Assembly (NCBI GenBank): GCA_946185285.1
Contig: CAMHIS010000016.1
Location: 1 to 42,251, forward strand
Origin: an uncultured Prevotellaceae bacterium
GTDB taxonomy: Bacteria; Bacteroidota; Bacteroidia; Bacteroidales; Bacteroidaceae
Length of the DNA: 42,251 nucleotides
Direction: 5' to 3'
Shown: positions 22,978 to 31,578 of the stretch, piece by piece
How positions within the stretch are numbered: the first letter of the stretch is position 1
How the letters are laid out: each line of letters starts with the position of its first letter
Program-made: the position numbers and the translations under genes
The notes under the pieces: model-generated
Seen by the model: only the letters and a program-made list of their open reading frames with translations
The model's database searches: none
What the model was told of the DNA's origin: nothing

Positions 22978-24648
22978 ATGACAAAGAAAAATAGAAAGAA
23001 ACAAAGCAGCGGCGGGCAACAGTTCCTTAGCGACGAGAGCTACATCCGCCAACGTACACGTGAACTCGAAATAGGCCCATGCTACATAACAGACGACATT
23101 GTCGGGAATGGCGAGGGATACGTGATTGTCAGCCGCAAGCATACAGGCGGACGCCTGAGCTTTGCCTGCTATCTGGTTGATGCTTGGTGTTGCGGTGTGA
23201 AGGATAGCTTCTGCCGCCTGCGTCAGGAGGGATTTGAATTTGAAGAATTTATTGAAAAGGTGAAGGCCAAGCCTTGCAGCTATGACGAGGCCCACAACTG
23301 GGTGTATGGTGCCATAGACTATGCTGACGAGGCCGGTATCAAGCCCGACAAGTCCTTTGCACTGACGAAGTACTTTTTAGAGGAGGACACCGACGACATT
23401 CCCTTGATAGAGTACGAGTTTGGCAAGGATGGCAAGCACTGTCTTGTGACTCACTCCCGCTTGGAGACCAGTCAGTACCTCCCATTGCTGAAGAAGAATC
23501 TGGGCGAGGGCAACTATTCGTACATACTGCCTGTCGGTGCAGATCCTCTTGAAGATGACGAAGATGAAGAGAAGAAGAGCCACGCCTACAGTCCCGAGGG
23601 GCTGCCTACCATTGAGCAGCTTACGGCAGACTGGGAAAAAGACTTGCTGCTGGACCTGGGAAATGACCTCTATCTGGATCTTGACCCGGATGACAGTGTA
23701 GAGGTGTTGCGGCAGAAGTATCGCGAGCAGGTGATTGACAATATAGAGGACATTCTGCTGATGCTGCCAAATGAGGATATGATGTACTTGGTCAGCAGCT
23801 CAAAAGCTGCCGACCCGACGGAGGGCGTATTCGCATCGCGAGTTATTCACAACACCATGCTCGAGACGTATGGCTTTGCCGCTGTTGTAAGCCATGAGGA
23901 CGAGGAAAGGCAGAGAATCTACATTGCCACCGACTTTGCTGCCGCAGCAAACCCTCACTTGATGGAAGTTATGGCAAAGTCCACCTATGCTTCAATACGC
24001 ACAGTTGAAGACTATATTGAGGGACTCGCCAACCTTTATGGAGTAGTGAACTTAGCGACGGTGAAAGAACGTCTGTACACCTATCTGGAGTTAGACAAGC
24101 ACGAAGAGGTGGACATTCAGGAAACGGTGGATAAAGTCTATGCCCATTCCTTGGCAATAAAGGCAATGGTTTACTCGCTGAAAGGAGAACAAGCCGATAA
24201 TCTGCCGTTGGACCAGACCATATTCTTTGTCTCGCGTTATTCCTTTTACAGGCATAGCGACTTGTACGAAAAAATACAAGCAACGGAGATAGAGCAGAGA
24301 GAACTGTATCCGTTTACCGACCATGAGATTTTGGATGCCAGCATCAGCTTCATGCCGCTGATTCCGAACAGTCAGAGGGAACGCTTCACTAAGTATATGA
24401 CGAAAAAGCTGAATTGCGATGTGGCCTTTGCCGAGGAAATGATTTGTCGTATGTGGTTCTATGCCAACCATGAGGATATACCGTCGTTAAGGGAATTGAG
24501 CCAAGAACAGTACTTCCTGATGTTTGTCAACTGCCATCTGGACGAACTGCTGTCGGGCCAGGAGGAACAGGAAGCGCTCAGACACTTACATCGGCTCATG
24601 GATAACATGCCGCGTTGGACGCTCCGTGGGGGCTGTAAGAAGGGTTGA
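22978..24648 (+). CDS. Conserved Bacteroidetes protein of unknown function
   Basis: From MTKKNRKKQ the protein has 556 residues and no signal peptide or membrane helix. The N-terminal third contains GPCYITDDIVGNGEGYVIVSRKHTGGRLSFACYLVDAWCCGVKDSF, similar in my memory to uncharacterised Bacteroidales proteins with the pattern YLVDxxCxGVKD. A highly acidic stretch (DPLEDDEDEEKK) separates it from a helical C-terminal two thirds. Its own promoter lies at 22919-22949. Its TGA overlaps a TTG start of the activase gene, so the two are probably coupled, although no functional link is evident. Base composition is lower in GC than its neighbours, hinting at a different history. Confidence 0.8.
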   Translation: MTKKNRKKQSSGGQQFLSDESYIRQRTRELEIGPCYITDDIVGNGEGYVIVSRKHTGGRLSFACYLVDAWCCGVKDSFCRLRQEGFEFEEFIEKVKAKPCSYDEAHNWVYGAIDYADEAGIKPDKSFALTKYFLEEDTDDIPLIEYEFGKDGKHCLVTHSRLETSQYLPLLKKNLGEGNYSYILPVGADPLEDDEDEEKKSHAYSPEGLPTIEQLTADWEKDLLLDLGNDLYLDLDPDDSVEVLRQKYREQVIDNIEDILLMLPNEDMMYLVSSSKAADPTEGVFASRVIHNTMLETYGFAAVVSHEDEERQRIYIATDFAAAANPHLMEVMAKSTYASIRTVEDYIEGLANLYGVVNLATVKERLYTYLELDKHEEVDIQETVDKVYAHSLAIKAMVYSLKGEQADNLPLDQTIFFVSRYSFYRHSDLYEKIQATEIEQRELYPFTDHEILDASISFMPLIPNSQRERFTKYMTKKLNCDVAFAEEMICRMWFYANHEDIPSLRELSQEQYFLMFVNCHLDELLSGQEEQEALRHLHRLMDNMPRWTLRGGCKKG

Positions 24649-25520
24649 CATTGGATACATACATCTTCGACATCAAGCGCTATGCCATCAACGACGGGCC
24701 GGGCATTCGGACAACCATCTTCATGAAGGGATGCCCGCTGCGCTGCGTGTGGTGTCATAACCCGGAAAGCTGGTCAGCAGAGCCGCAGGTGCTCTTCAAA
24801 CAGTCGAAGTGCATCCGCTGTGGTACGTGCAACGAACCGGGCTTCACCGTGGACGACTGCCCCACCACCGCCCGCGAACTGTGCGGCCGTGAGTACACGA
24901 TGGACGAGCTGATGGCCGAGATTGAGAAGGAGCGCGACATCATGGAGGACAGCGGTGGCGGCGTGACCCTCTGCGGTGGCGAACCGCTGATGCACCCCGA
25001 CGATGCACTGGCAATCCTACGTGAACTGAAGCGGCGCGGCTTCCACCGCACCGTCGACACGGCGCTCTATGTCCGGCCGGAGGTGGTCGATGCCGTAGCA
25101 GCCGAATGTGAGCTGCTGCTGGTCGACCTGAAGCTGATGGACTCGGAGAAGCACCGGCGCTACACGGGTGTCGGCAATGAGCTGATCCTTGAAAACATAC
25201 GCCGCGTGGCTATGGCAGGAAAGGACTTCCGCATCCGAATCCCCCTCATCGAAGGCATCAATGCCGACGAGGCGAACATCGAGGCAACCGCCCAATTCCT
25301 CCAGTCACTTTACTCCCCTCCCTCACAGGAAGGGGCCGGGGGTGGGTCCGTCCACCTGCTCCCCTACCACGACGTAGGTAAGGACAAGCATCGCCGTATG
25401 ATGCCCCCGACACCCTATAATCCAGAGGGCTTCCCGATGGCCGTCCCCTCGGATGAAACGCTGCGCCGCTGTCGTCAGCTGTTGGAGGCTCACGGACTGC
25501 AGGTGGTCATTGGCGGATAA
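24645..25520 (+). CDS. Glycyl radical enzyme activating protein (radical SAM), probable HypD activase
   Basis: The 291-residue radical SAM enzyme has the CxxxCxxC cluster at Cys30, Cys34 and Cys37 (MKGCPLRCVWCHNPE) and a second Fe-S insert starting CIRCGTC, both typical of glycyl radical activases. The GGGVTLCGGEPL block binds SAM. It would install the radical on Gly803 of the HypD-like enzyme at 15306, the only glycyl radical enzyme in the window, although the genes are 7 kb apart. It starts with TTG overlapping the upstream TGA (TTGA); TTG at 24651 is an alternative. A REP element (25313-25348) is translated as PPSQEGAGGGS just before HLLPYHDVGKDK. Confidence 0.88.
   Translation: MTLDTYIFDIKRYAINDGPGIRTTIFMKGCPLRCVWCHNPESWSAEPQVLFKQSKCIRCGTCNEPGFTVDDCPTTARELCGREYTMDELMAEIEKERDIMEDSGGGVTLCGGEPLMHPDDALAILRELKRRGFHRTVDTALYVRPEVVDAVAAECELLLVDLKLMDSEKHRRYTGVGNELILENIRRVAMAGKDFRIRIPLIEGINADEANIEATAQFLQSLYSPPSQEGAGGGSVHLLPYHDVGKDKHRRMMPPTPYNPEGFPMAVPSDETLRRCRQLLEAHGLQVVIGG
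25313..25348. repeat. In-frame REP element in the activase gene
   Basis: CTCCCCTCCCTCACAGGAAGG forms a weaker stem (CCCCTtcc-type, CCCCT with AGGGG) and is followed by CCGGGGGTGGGTC, the G-rich tail of this repeat class. It adds about ten codons in a loop before a conserved HLLPYH motif. Confidence 0.8.
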
Positions 25521-25548
25521 TAACAATTGTAAATTAAAAACCAAAACT

Positions 25549-27900
25549 ATGAATAGAAAAACTTTTTTAATTGCGCTCGTCTGCTGCGGCTTCCTGACAA
25601 CTCATGCCCAGCTTCAGACCAACGCCGGCATCCAGTACCTGCAGTGTATGCAGAAGGACGTCTCGACCGACTTCTACGACCTGTCGAACACCTATTTCCT
25701 GGCCGACTCGCTGGCATCATTCGATGCGGCGAAAGGCGAAGGACTTGTCAACTGGAAACGCTACCGGCTGTCGCCCCGTCAGGCGTTCAACCTCAATGGC
25801 TACTGGCCCGTCCGTATGCAGATGCTCGACTTCCCCGATGCGGCCTACGACAACGACCCTAACCTAAGGATTTCCATTGAGTTCATCTCGCCCAAGGCAG
25901 CCCGCATCCGTTTGCTCACCACGCCCATCGTGCCGAAGAATACCGATGCCGACGACCCGATGTTCTGTGACGGCTTCAAGCAGCGCTCCAGCAAACCCTC
26001 ATGGAGGAAAGGAGAAAACGCCCAGACCATCAGCTACGGCACCGACTACGGAAGCATCGAGATTCAGCGTTTCCCCTTCCGCTTGGTGCTGAAGGATGCG
26101 AAAGGCAAGATACTCACCCAGACGCGCCACATCATCGACAACGACTCCACACAGGTGAAGTTGCTGCCCTTCTCGTTCCTTAAGCGCGGTTCAGACAACT
26201 CACGCTCGGTGAATCCTGTCTTCCTGCTCTCGCCCGGCGAGCGTATCTACGGCTGCGGCGAGTCGTTCACCTCATTGAATAAGGTAGGCCAGAAGGTTCA
26301 CCTCAGCGTCACCGACCCCCAGGGACCTGAGACCGACGGCATGTACAAGCCTGTGCCCTTCTACTTCTCCAACCGTGGCTACGGCATCTTCATGCACACG
26401 TCGGCTCCCGTCACCGCCGATTTCGGTGCCTCTTACATCGGCGCTCAGCGACTCTTCATGGCCGACGAGCAGATAGACCTCTTCGTGTTCTTCGGCTCCC
26501 CCAAAGAAATACTTGACGAGTACACCAACGTCACCGGTAAGTCGCCCATGCCGCCGCTATGGAGCTTCGGTACTTGGATGAGCCGAATCACCTACTTCTC
26601 GCAGGACGAGGGCCTCGACATTGCCAAGAAGCTGCGCCAGCACAAGATACCTGCCGACGTCATCCACTTCGACACCGGTTGGTTTGGCACCGACTGGCAG
26701 TGTGACTATGAGTTTGCCAAAGACCGCTTCCCCGACCCCGTTGGCATGCTCAAACAGTTGGCCAACGACGGTTTCCATACCTGTCTGTGGCAGTTGCCGT
26801 ATTTTACGCCCAAGAACCGTTTCTTCAATGAGATTGTCCAGAACAATCTCCACATCAGGAACGCAGCGGGCGGTATGCCCGTCGAGGATGCCATTCTCGA
26901 CTTCTCCAATCCCGGGACGGTCAGCTGGTACCAGCAGAAGATTACGAACCTGCTGAAGCAGGGCGTCTCGACCATCAAGTGCGACTTCGGCGAGGCGGCC
27001 CCTTACAACGGTTTCTACCACAGCGGCCTCGGCGGACTCTATGAGCACAACCTCTATCCCCTGCGCTATAACAAGGCACTCTGGGAAGCCGTTGAGGGTC
27101 ACTATCCCGGCGAGGGCATCATCTGGGCACGCTCGGCCTGGGCCGGCTCACAGCGCTATGCCCTGCACTGGGGCGGCGATGCGGCTACCAACAATATCGG
27201 AATGCTGGGCGACCTGCGCGGCGGTCTCTCGTTCGGACTCAGCGGCTTCTCATTCTGGAGCCACGATATGGGCGGCTTTGTGACGGCTTCGCCCGAGGAC
27301 ATCTACCGCCGTTGGCTGCCCTTCGGCTTCCTGTCGAGTCATACCCGTGCCCACGGAGCGCCTCCCACCGAACCGTGGCTCATCTCGGAGTCGTTCACCA
27401 AGGCTTTCCGCGAGTGTGCCGAGATGAAATACCGGCTCATGCCATACGTCTATGCTCAGGCCAAGGACTGCACTGAACGCGGTCTGCCGATGGTGCGTGC
27501 CCTGCTGGTGGAGTTTCCCGACGACCCCGGAGCCTGGCTCGTGGAGGACGAGTATATGTTTGGCTCGCAGATATTGGTGGCTCCGCTGCTGGAGAGCGGT
27601 GACAGCCGGACGGTTTATCTCCCCTCTTTTGGGGAGGGGTCGGGGGTAGGCTCTAAATGGATTGACTACCAGAGCGGCAAGGTCTACGACGGCGGCTACC
27701 AGACGCTGACGGCAGGCCGTATTCCCGCCATCATCCTCGTCCGCGACGGCAGCATCATTCCCCACGCCCCGCTGGCTCAGCGCACTGACCAGATACAGTG
27801 GGACAAGGTGGAGCTGAAGACCTACAAGGCGGCAGCACAACAGTGTACCGGCCTGCTCTTCAAGCCTGGTGACAAAGCATTACAGGAAATCAAGAAATAA
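25549..27900 (+). CDS. GH31 alpha-xylosidase/alpha-glucosidase, secreted
   Basis: From MNRKTFLIAL the protein has 783 residues with a signal peptide (cleavage near THAQ); the longer frame from 25453 lacks one. The GH31 catalytic nucleophile is Asp479 in TIKCDFGEAAP and the acid/base is Asp544 in HWGGDA, followed by GLSGFSFWSHDMGGF as in E. coli YicI alpha-xylosidase. It should remove alpha-xylosyl or alpha-glucosyl ends from oligosaccharides such as xyloglucan in the periplasm; I cannot choose from sequence alone. A REP element at 27619-27652 is read as SFGEGSGVGS inside VYLP...KWIDYQSG. It lies 28 bp after the activase gene and 10 bp before the second aminopeptidase. Confidence 0.9.
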   Translation: MNRKTFLIALVCCGFLTTHAQLQTNAGIQYLQCMQKDVSTDFYDLSNTYFLADSLASFDAAKGEGLVNWKRYRLSPRQAFNLNGYWPVRMQMLDFPDAAYDNDPNLRISIEFISPKAARIRLLTTPIVPKNTDADDPMFCDGFKQRSSKPSWRKGENAQTISYGTDYGSIEIQRFPFRLVLKDAKGKILTQTRHIIDNDSTQVKLLPFSFLKRGSDNSRSVNPVFLLSPGERIYGCGESFTSLNKVGQKVHLSVTDPQGPETDGMYKPVPFYFSNRGYGIFMHTSAPVTADFGASYIGAQRLFMADEQIDLFVFFGSPKEILDEYTNVTGKSPMPPLWSFGTWMSRITYFSQDEGLDIAKKLRQHKIPADVIHFDTGWFGTDWQCDYEFAKDRFPDPVGMLKQLANDGFHTCLWQLPYFTPKNRFFNEIVQNNLHIRNAAGGMPVEDAILDFSNPGTVSWYQQKITNLLKQGVSTIKCDFGEAAPYNGFYHSGLGGLYEHNLYPLRYNKALWEAVEGHYPGEGIIWARSAWAGSQRYALHWGGDAATNNIGMLGDLRGGLSFGLSGFSFWSHDMGGFVTASPEDIYRRWLPFGFLSSHTRAHGAPPTEPWLISESFTKAFRECAEMKYRLMPYVYAQAKDCTERGLPMVRALLVEFPDDPGAWLVEDEYMFGSQILVAPLLESGDSRTVYLPSFGEGSGVGSKWIDYQSGKVYDGGYQTLTAGRIPAIILVRDGSIIPHAPLAQRTDQIQWDKVELKTYKAAAQQCTGLLFKPGDKALQEIKK
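27619..27652. repeat. In-frame REP element in the GH31 gene
   Basis: CTCCCCTCTTTTGGGGAGGGG forms a stem CTCCCC/GGGGAG with a TCTTTT loop, followed by TCGGGGGTAGGCT. Its translation inserts about ten residues between VYLP and KWID in the C-terminal beta domain, where relatives have only two or three. Confidence 0.88.
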
Positions 27901-27910
27901 GGAAAGCATT

Positions 27911-29710
27911 ATGGACAACACGGTAAACCAACGATTACAAGACCTCCGCGAGGTGATGCGGCGCGAACATCTGGCCGCCTTCATATTTCCAAGTACCGAC
28001 CCGCATCAAGGCGAATACGTGCCTGACCACTGGAAGGGCCGTGAGTTTATATCAGGTTTCAATGGCTCCGCCGGCACCGCCGTCGTCACGATGGACAGTG
28101 CCGCCCTCTGGACTGACTCGCGCTACTTTCTCGCTGCCGAGGAGCAACTGAAGGGCACGGAGTTCCAGCTGATGAAACTGAAGATTGAGGGCACGCCGAC
28201 CATCGCCCAGTGGCTCAACAGTCAGATTGTGGCTGGCGGTTCTACCGCTAGCACCGAGGTCGGCATCGATGGCTGGTGCTCGTCGGCCAACAGCGTGAAG
28301 GAGCTGATGGCCGACCTCAGGAAGGAGGACGGCATGACGCTGCGCACCAATCTGGACCCGCTGAAGCTGATCTGGCGCAACCGTCCGGCTATACCCGAGA
28401 ACCCGGTGGAAATATACCCGATAGAATATGCCGGCGAAACGACGGCCAGCAAGATAACCCGCATCCGCAAGGCCCTGCGCGAGAAACATGCCGACGGTAT
28501 GCTGATGTCGGCCCTCGACGACATAGCCTGGACGCTGAACCTGCGCGGCACAGATGTCCACTGTAATCCGGTATTCGTCTCTTATCTGCTCATCTCGTCA
28601 AAGGATGTCACCCTATATATAAATAAGGTGAAGTTGACGCCCGAGGTGTCGGCCTATCTGCAGCAGGAAGGCATCAAGGTCGATAGTTACGAGAACGTCG
28701 TGAAGGGTCTGAAGGACTATTTCGAGTACAACATCCTGCTCGACCCTGACGAAGTGAACTATGCACTCTATCAAGCTGTTACCCGCGAGAAGGTGGAGGA
28801 AGAATCGCCCGTCAAGCGGATGAAGACCGTCAAGAACGCCACCGAGATAGCGGGTTTTAGGTCGGCGATGCTGAAAGACGGCATCGCCATGGTGAAGTTT
28901 CTGAAGTGGCTGGATGAGGCCTGTGGGCAGAATGGGCATCAGGAAACGGAGATTTCCGTCGACCGGAAACTGACGGCACTGCGCTCCGAGCAGCCACTCT
29001 ACCGCGACATCTCGTTCGACACGATTGCGGGCTACGGTGCCCACGCTGCCATTGTCCACTACGAGGCGACGCCCGAGACCGACATCCCCCTGGAGCCTCA
29101 CGGACTGCTGCTGCTCGACAGCGGTGCGCAGTACTTGGACGGCACGACCGACATCACCCGCACCATTGCCCTCGGCCCGCTGACCGACGAGGAGAAGCTG
29201 ATCTATACGCTGGTGCTGAAAGGGCATATCCAGATAGAGCTGTGCAAATTCCCCAGTGGGGCCAGCGGCACGCAGATTGACATCCTGGCACGGGCAGCGA
29301 TGTGGCGCGAGGGACTGAACTACCTGCACGGAACGGGTCACGGCGTGGGTACTTACCTGAACGTCCACGAAGGGCCTCACCAGTTCCGCATGGAGTGGAA
29401 GCCCGCCCCGCTCGTTGAGGGCATGACCATCACCGACGAGCCGGGCATCTACCTGGCCGGGCGCTGCGGTGCACGCACGGAGAACACGCTGCTCATCACG
29501 GCTTACAAGGAGACGGAGTTCGGACGTTTCCTGCAGTTTGAGCCGCTGACGCTCTGTCCCATCGACAAGCGCCCCATCATCCGCGAGCGTATGCTGCAGG
29601 AGGAAATCGACTGGCTGAACGACTATCACCAGACGGTTTATGACCAGCTGTCGCCCCATCTCGATGCCGGCGAGGCAGAGTGGCTAAGGCAGGCCTGTAG
29701 CCCGCTCTGA
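27911..29710 (+). CDS. Second Xaa-Pro aminopeptidase (long form, M24B)
   Basis: The 599-residue protein begins at MDNTVNQRLQDLREVMRREH and resembles the long XPNPEP-type aminopeptidase P: two creatinase-like N-terminal domains (PSTDPHQGEYVPDHWKGRE, then LRGTDVHCNPVFVSYLLI) and a C-terminal M24 domain. Metal ligands are visible in LLDSGAQYLDGTTDITRT, GTGHGVGTYLNVHEGP, ITDEPGIYLAG and ARTENTLLIT. The start at 27911 is preferred over 27869, which lies within the GH31 gene. No signal peptide. It duplicates the function of the shorter enzyme at 13926, consistent with heavy use of proline-containing peptides. Confidence 0.94.
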   Translation: MDNTVNQRLQDLREVMRREHLAAFIFPSTDPHQGEYVPDHWKGREFISGFNGSAGTAVVTMDSAALWTDSRYFLAAEEQLKGTEFQLMKLKIEGTPTIAQWLNSQIVAGGSTASTEVGIDGWCSSANSVKELMADLRKEDGMTLRTNLDPLKLIWRNRPAIPENPVEIYPIEYAGETTASKITRIRKALREKHADGMLMSALDDIAWTLNLRGTDVHCNPVFVSYLLISSKDVTLYINKVKLTPEVSAYLQQEGIKVDSYENVVKGLKDYFEYNILLDPDEVNYALYQAVTREKVEEESPVKRMKTVKNATEIAGFRSAMLKDGIAMVKFLKWLDEACGQNGHQETEISVDRKLTALRSEQPLYRDISFDTIAGYGAHAAIVHYEATPETDIPLEPHGLLLLDSGAQYLDGTTDITRTIALGPLTDEEKLIYTLVLKGHIQIELCKFPSGASGTQIDILARAAMWREGLNYLHGTGHGVGTYLNVHEGPHQFRMEWKPAPLVEGMTITDEPGIYLAGRCGARTENTLLITAYKETEFGRFLQFEPLTLCPIDKRPIIRERMLQEEIDWLNDYHQTVYDQLSPHLDAGEAEWLRQACSPL

Positions 29711-29728
29711 CAAAAAGTACACGTGAAA

Positions 29729-29760
29729 TTTGGTCGTTTGCTCAGAAATTACTATATTTG
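29729..29760 (+). promoter_or_regulatory. Promoter of the zinc-ribbon/SPFH operon
   Basis: TTTG (29729-29732), 20 bp, then TATATTTG (29753-29760) matches the TTTG-N19/20-TAnnTTTG form. It lies 27 bp before the ATG at 29787. Confidence 0.75.
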
Positions 29761-29786
29761 CAACGTCTTTCTGCTAATTTGAAACA

Positions 29787-30731
29787 ATGATGACAATGAC
29801 AAACAAGTTTCGGACTGCCGCCGCCATGGCCTTGTGGCCATTGGCGATGGCTGCACAGGCGACGGGGATGGACGACGATTCCGGCGACGGCTCAATGCTG
29901 GGCTTCGTATTGGCTATACTCACAGCCGCCTGGCTGTACTACAAGTATAAGAAGATGCAGCGCAAACAGGCCGAGGAGCAGGCCCGCAACAGCGTTGACC
30001 TCCAGGCCATGCAGGCCAAGTCGAGGGTGGCGCCGCTGAAGAACAGCTACCTGGAGGACGAAGACGTGGCCGAGATCATGCGCGACGCCGAACGGCAGCG
30101 TGAGCAGCTGACGGAGCGCCACCGCCACAACTGTCCGCACTGCGGCGCCGAGCTGGAAGGCTTCGACTCCCACTGTCCCTACTGCGGCCACGAGCTGCGC
30201 GACATGCTGGCCGAGAAGACCGTCAGCGACCTCTTCGTGGCATACAACGAGGCAGTGACGCGCCCCCAGAAGGAACAACTGGTCTGCCAGTTCAAACTGC
30301 CCGACGACCGCGAGGGCCTGCTGGAGTTCCTCGCCCTGTCGGCACCGCTGGCCAAGCGTAAGAATCCGCTCACCAATACCAAGTGGGGACGGGTGGTGCT
30401 GACGTTTGCGGCCGTTTTTGTCGTGCTGGTTGTTGGCGGCCTGTTTATTCATTCCGTCAACGGGGTACAGCTGTCAAAGGCTATCGATGAAGCCCTGTTT
30501 ATGCTGCCCGTCTGCGGTGGCATACCGGCCTGGCTTGTCTCCCGGCGTACCGATACCGCCGTGGCTCAGGAGCACAACCACTTCGCCTCGTTGTGGCGCG
30601 GCCGCTTCGACGAGTGTCTGCAGAAGGCTCGGGCGCGGTTGAACAACGCCGACGATAATGCCACGATGGACCGCCTGGAGCGCGAGGCCACCGAGCCGGT
30701 GCTGACAAAAGTGATAAACACCATCTTCTAA
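29787..30731 (+). CDS. Zinc-ribbon membrane protein, first of a paralogous pair
   Basis: The 314-residue protein has a hydrophobic N-terminus, a first helix (MLGFVLAILTAAWLYYKY), a coiled region, a zinc ribbon (CPHCGAELEGFDSHCPYCG, about residues 112-130) and a second helix (VVLTFAAVFVVLVVGGLFI). The block LPDDREGLLEFLALSAPLAK is repeated in the next gene as NTREDLLEFLQLAAERSQLK, so the pair arose by duplication. Zinc ribbon plus membrane helix upstream of an SPFH gene recalls Bacillus YdjG. The start is one of three closely spaced ATGs (MMTM). Function in membrane stress is an inference from that context. Confidence 0.8.
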   Translation: MMTMTNKFRTAAAMALWPLAMAAQATGMDDDSGDGSMLGFVLAILTAAWLYYKYKKMQRKQAEEQARNSVDLQAMQAKSRVAPLKNSYLEDEDVAEIMRDAERQREQLTERHRHNCPHCGAELEGFDSHCPYCGHELRDMLAEKTVSDLFVAYNEAVTRPQKEQLVCQFKLPDDREGLLEFLALSAPLAKRKNPLTNTKWGRVVLTFAAVFVVLVVGGLFIHSVNGVQLSKAIDEALFMLPVCGGIPAWLVSRRTDTAVAQEHNHFASLWRGRFDECLQKARARLNNADDNATMDRLEREATEPVLTKVINTIF

Positions 30732-30749
30732 TGTAATTTCCAACAGACC

Positions 30750-31568
30750 ATGAGCGAATATACATTTTCAGCCCAGTTAGAGCAGGTCATCAAGGCCACG
30801 CTGACCGACGGGTTCATTTCAGAGAAAGAGCGGGCGGTGCTCTACCGCCTGGCCGAGGGAGAGGGCATCAGCCGTGAAGCAGTAGACCAGATGCTGGAAG
30901 AACGCCTGCAGCAGTGGCGCGTAGAAAAGAAGGCCAGGCTGCATAAGTGTCCGCAGTGCGGCACTGAGATAGAGGCCTTTGTCAAAGTCTGCCCAAACTG
31001 CGGTGCCGAGATTGCCGTCGGACGGGCTTCGAGCGTGAAGGCCATCGAGGAGAAGCTGGCCTCGCTGCCCACCACGGGCAACAACAAGGTCGACATGGCC
31101 CAGCGCCGTGACGTCATTTCAACCTTCCCCGTTCCTAACACGCGTGAGGACCTGCTGGAGTTTCTTCAGCTGGCCGCCGAGCGCAGTCAGCTGAAGGGTG
31201 GCGTGACAGCCAATCCCGTGCGCCGCTTCCTGCTGGTGGTAGGCATCTTCATCGGTCTCTTCTTCCTGCTTTTCTTTGTAATCTATCTCATTGCCGAGGA
31301 AACAAAGCGGGGTGAGAGACTCTTACAGAGGGGACTGGTTGTCATTATCGGCTCAGGGGCATTTGGACTCATCCTTGGTGCGCCCTTCGCTTTCTTTTAT
31401 GCTGCCAAGGGCGGTTCGAAGGAGAATAACCGGCACAACGAGCTCACGAAGGTGTGGAAGGACAAGTTCCGCCAGTGTATGACGAAGGCCCGCTTGACGC
31501 TGCATAACGCTGGCGACCTGGCACGGCTCGACCAGTTAGAGAAAGAAGTCAATAAACATATTATATAA
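30750..31568 (+). CDS. Zinc-ribbon membrane protein, second of the pair
   Basis: The 272-residue protein starts with a helical N-terminus resembling a TerB/SHOCT-like regulatory helix bundle (TLTDGFISEKERAVLYRLAE), then a zinc ribbon (CPQCGTEIEAFVKVCPNCG, about 69-87), and two membrane helices (FLLVVGIFIGLFFLLFFVIY and GLVVIIGSGAFGLILGAPFAF). The C-terminal cytoplasmic part is similar to that of the 29787 protein. It starts 18 bp after its paralogue and 10 bp before the SPFH gene, so the three are one operon and may form a membrane complex. Confidence 0.82.
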   Translation: MSEYTFSAQLEQVIKATLTDGFISEKERAVLYRLAEGEGISREAVDQMLEERLQQWRVEKKARLHKCPQCGTEIEAFVKVCPNCGAEIAVGRASSVKAIEEKLASLPTTGNNKVDMAQRRDVISTFPVPNTREDLLEFLQLAAERSQLKGGVTANPVRRFLLVVGIFIGLFFLLFFVIYLIAEETKRGERLLQRGLVVIIGSGAFGLILGAPFAFFYAAKGGSKENNRHNELTKVWKDKFRQCMTKARLTLHNAGDLARLDQLEKEVNKHII

Positions 31569-31578
31569 GGAATTAACT

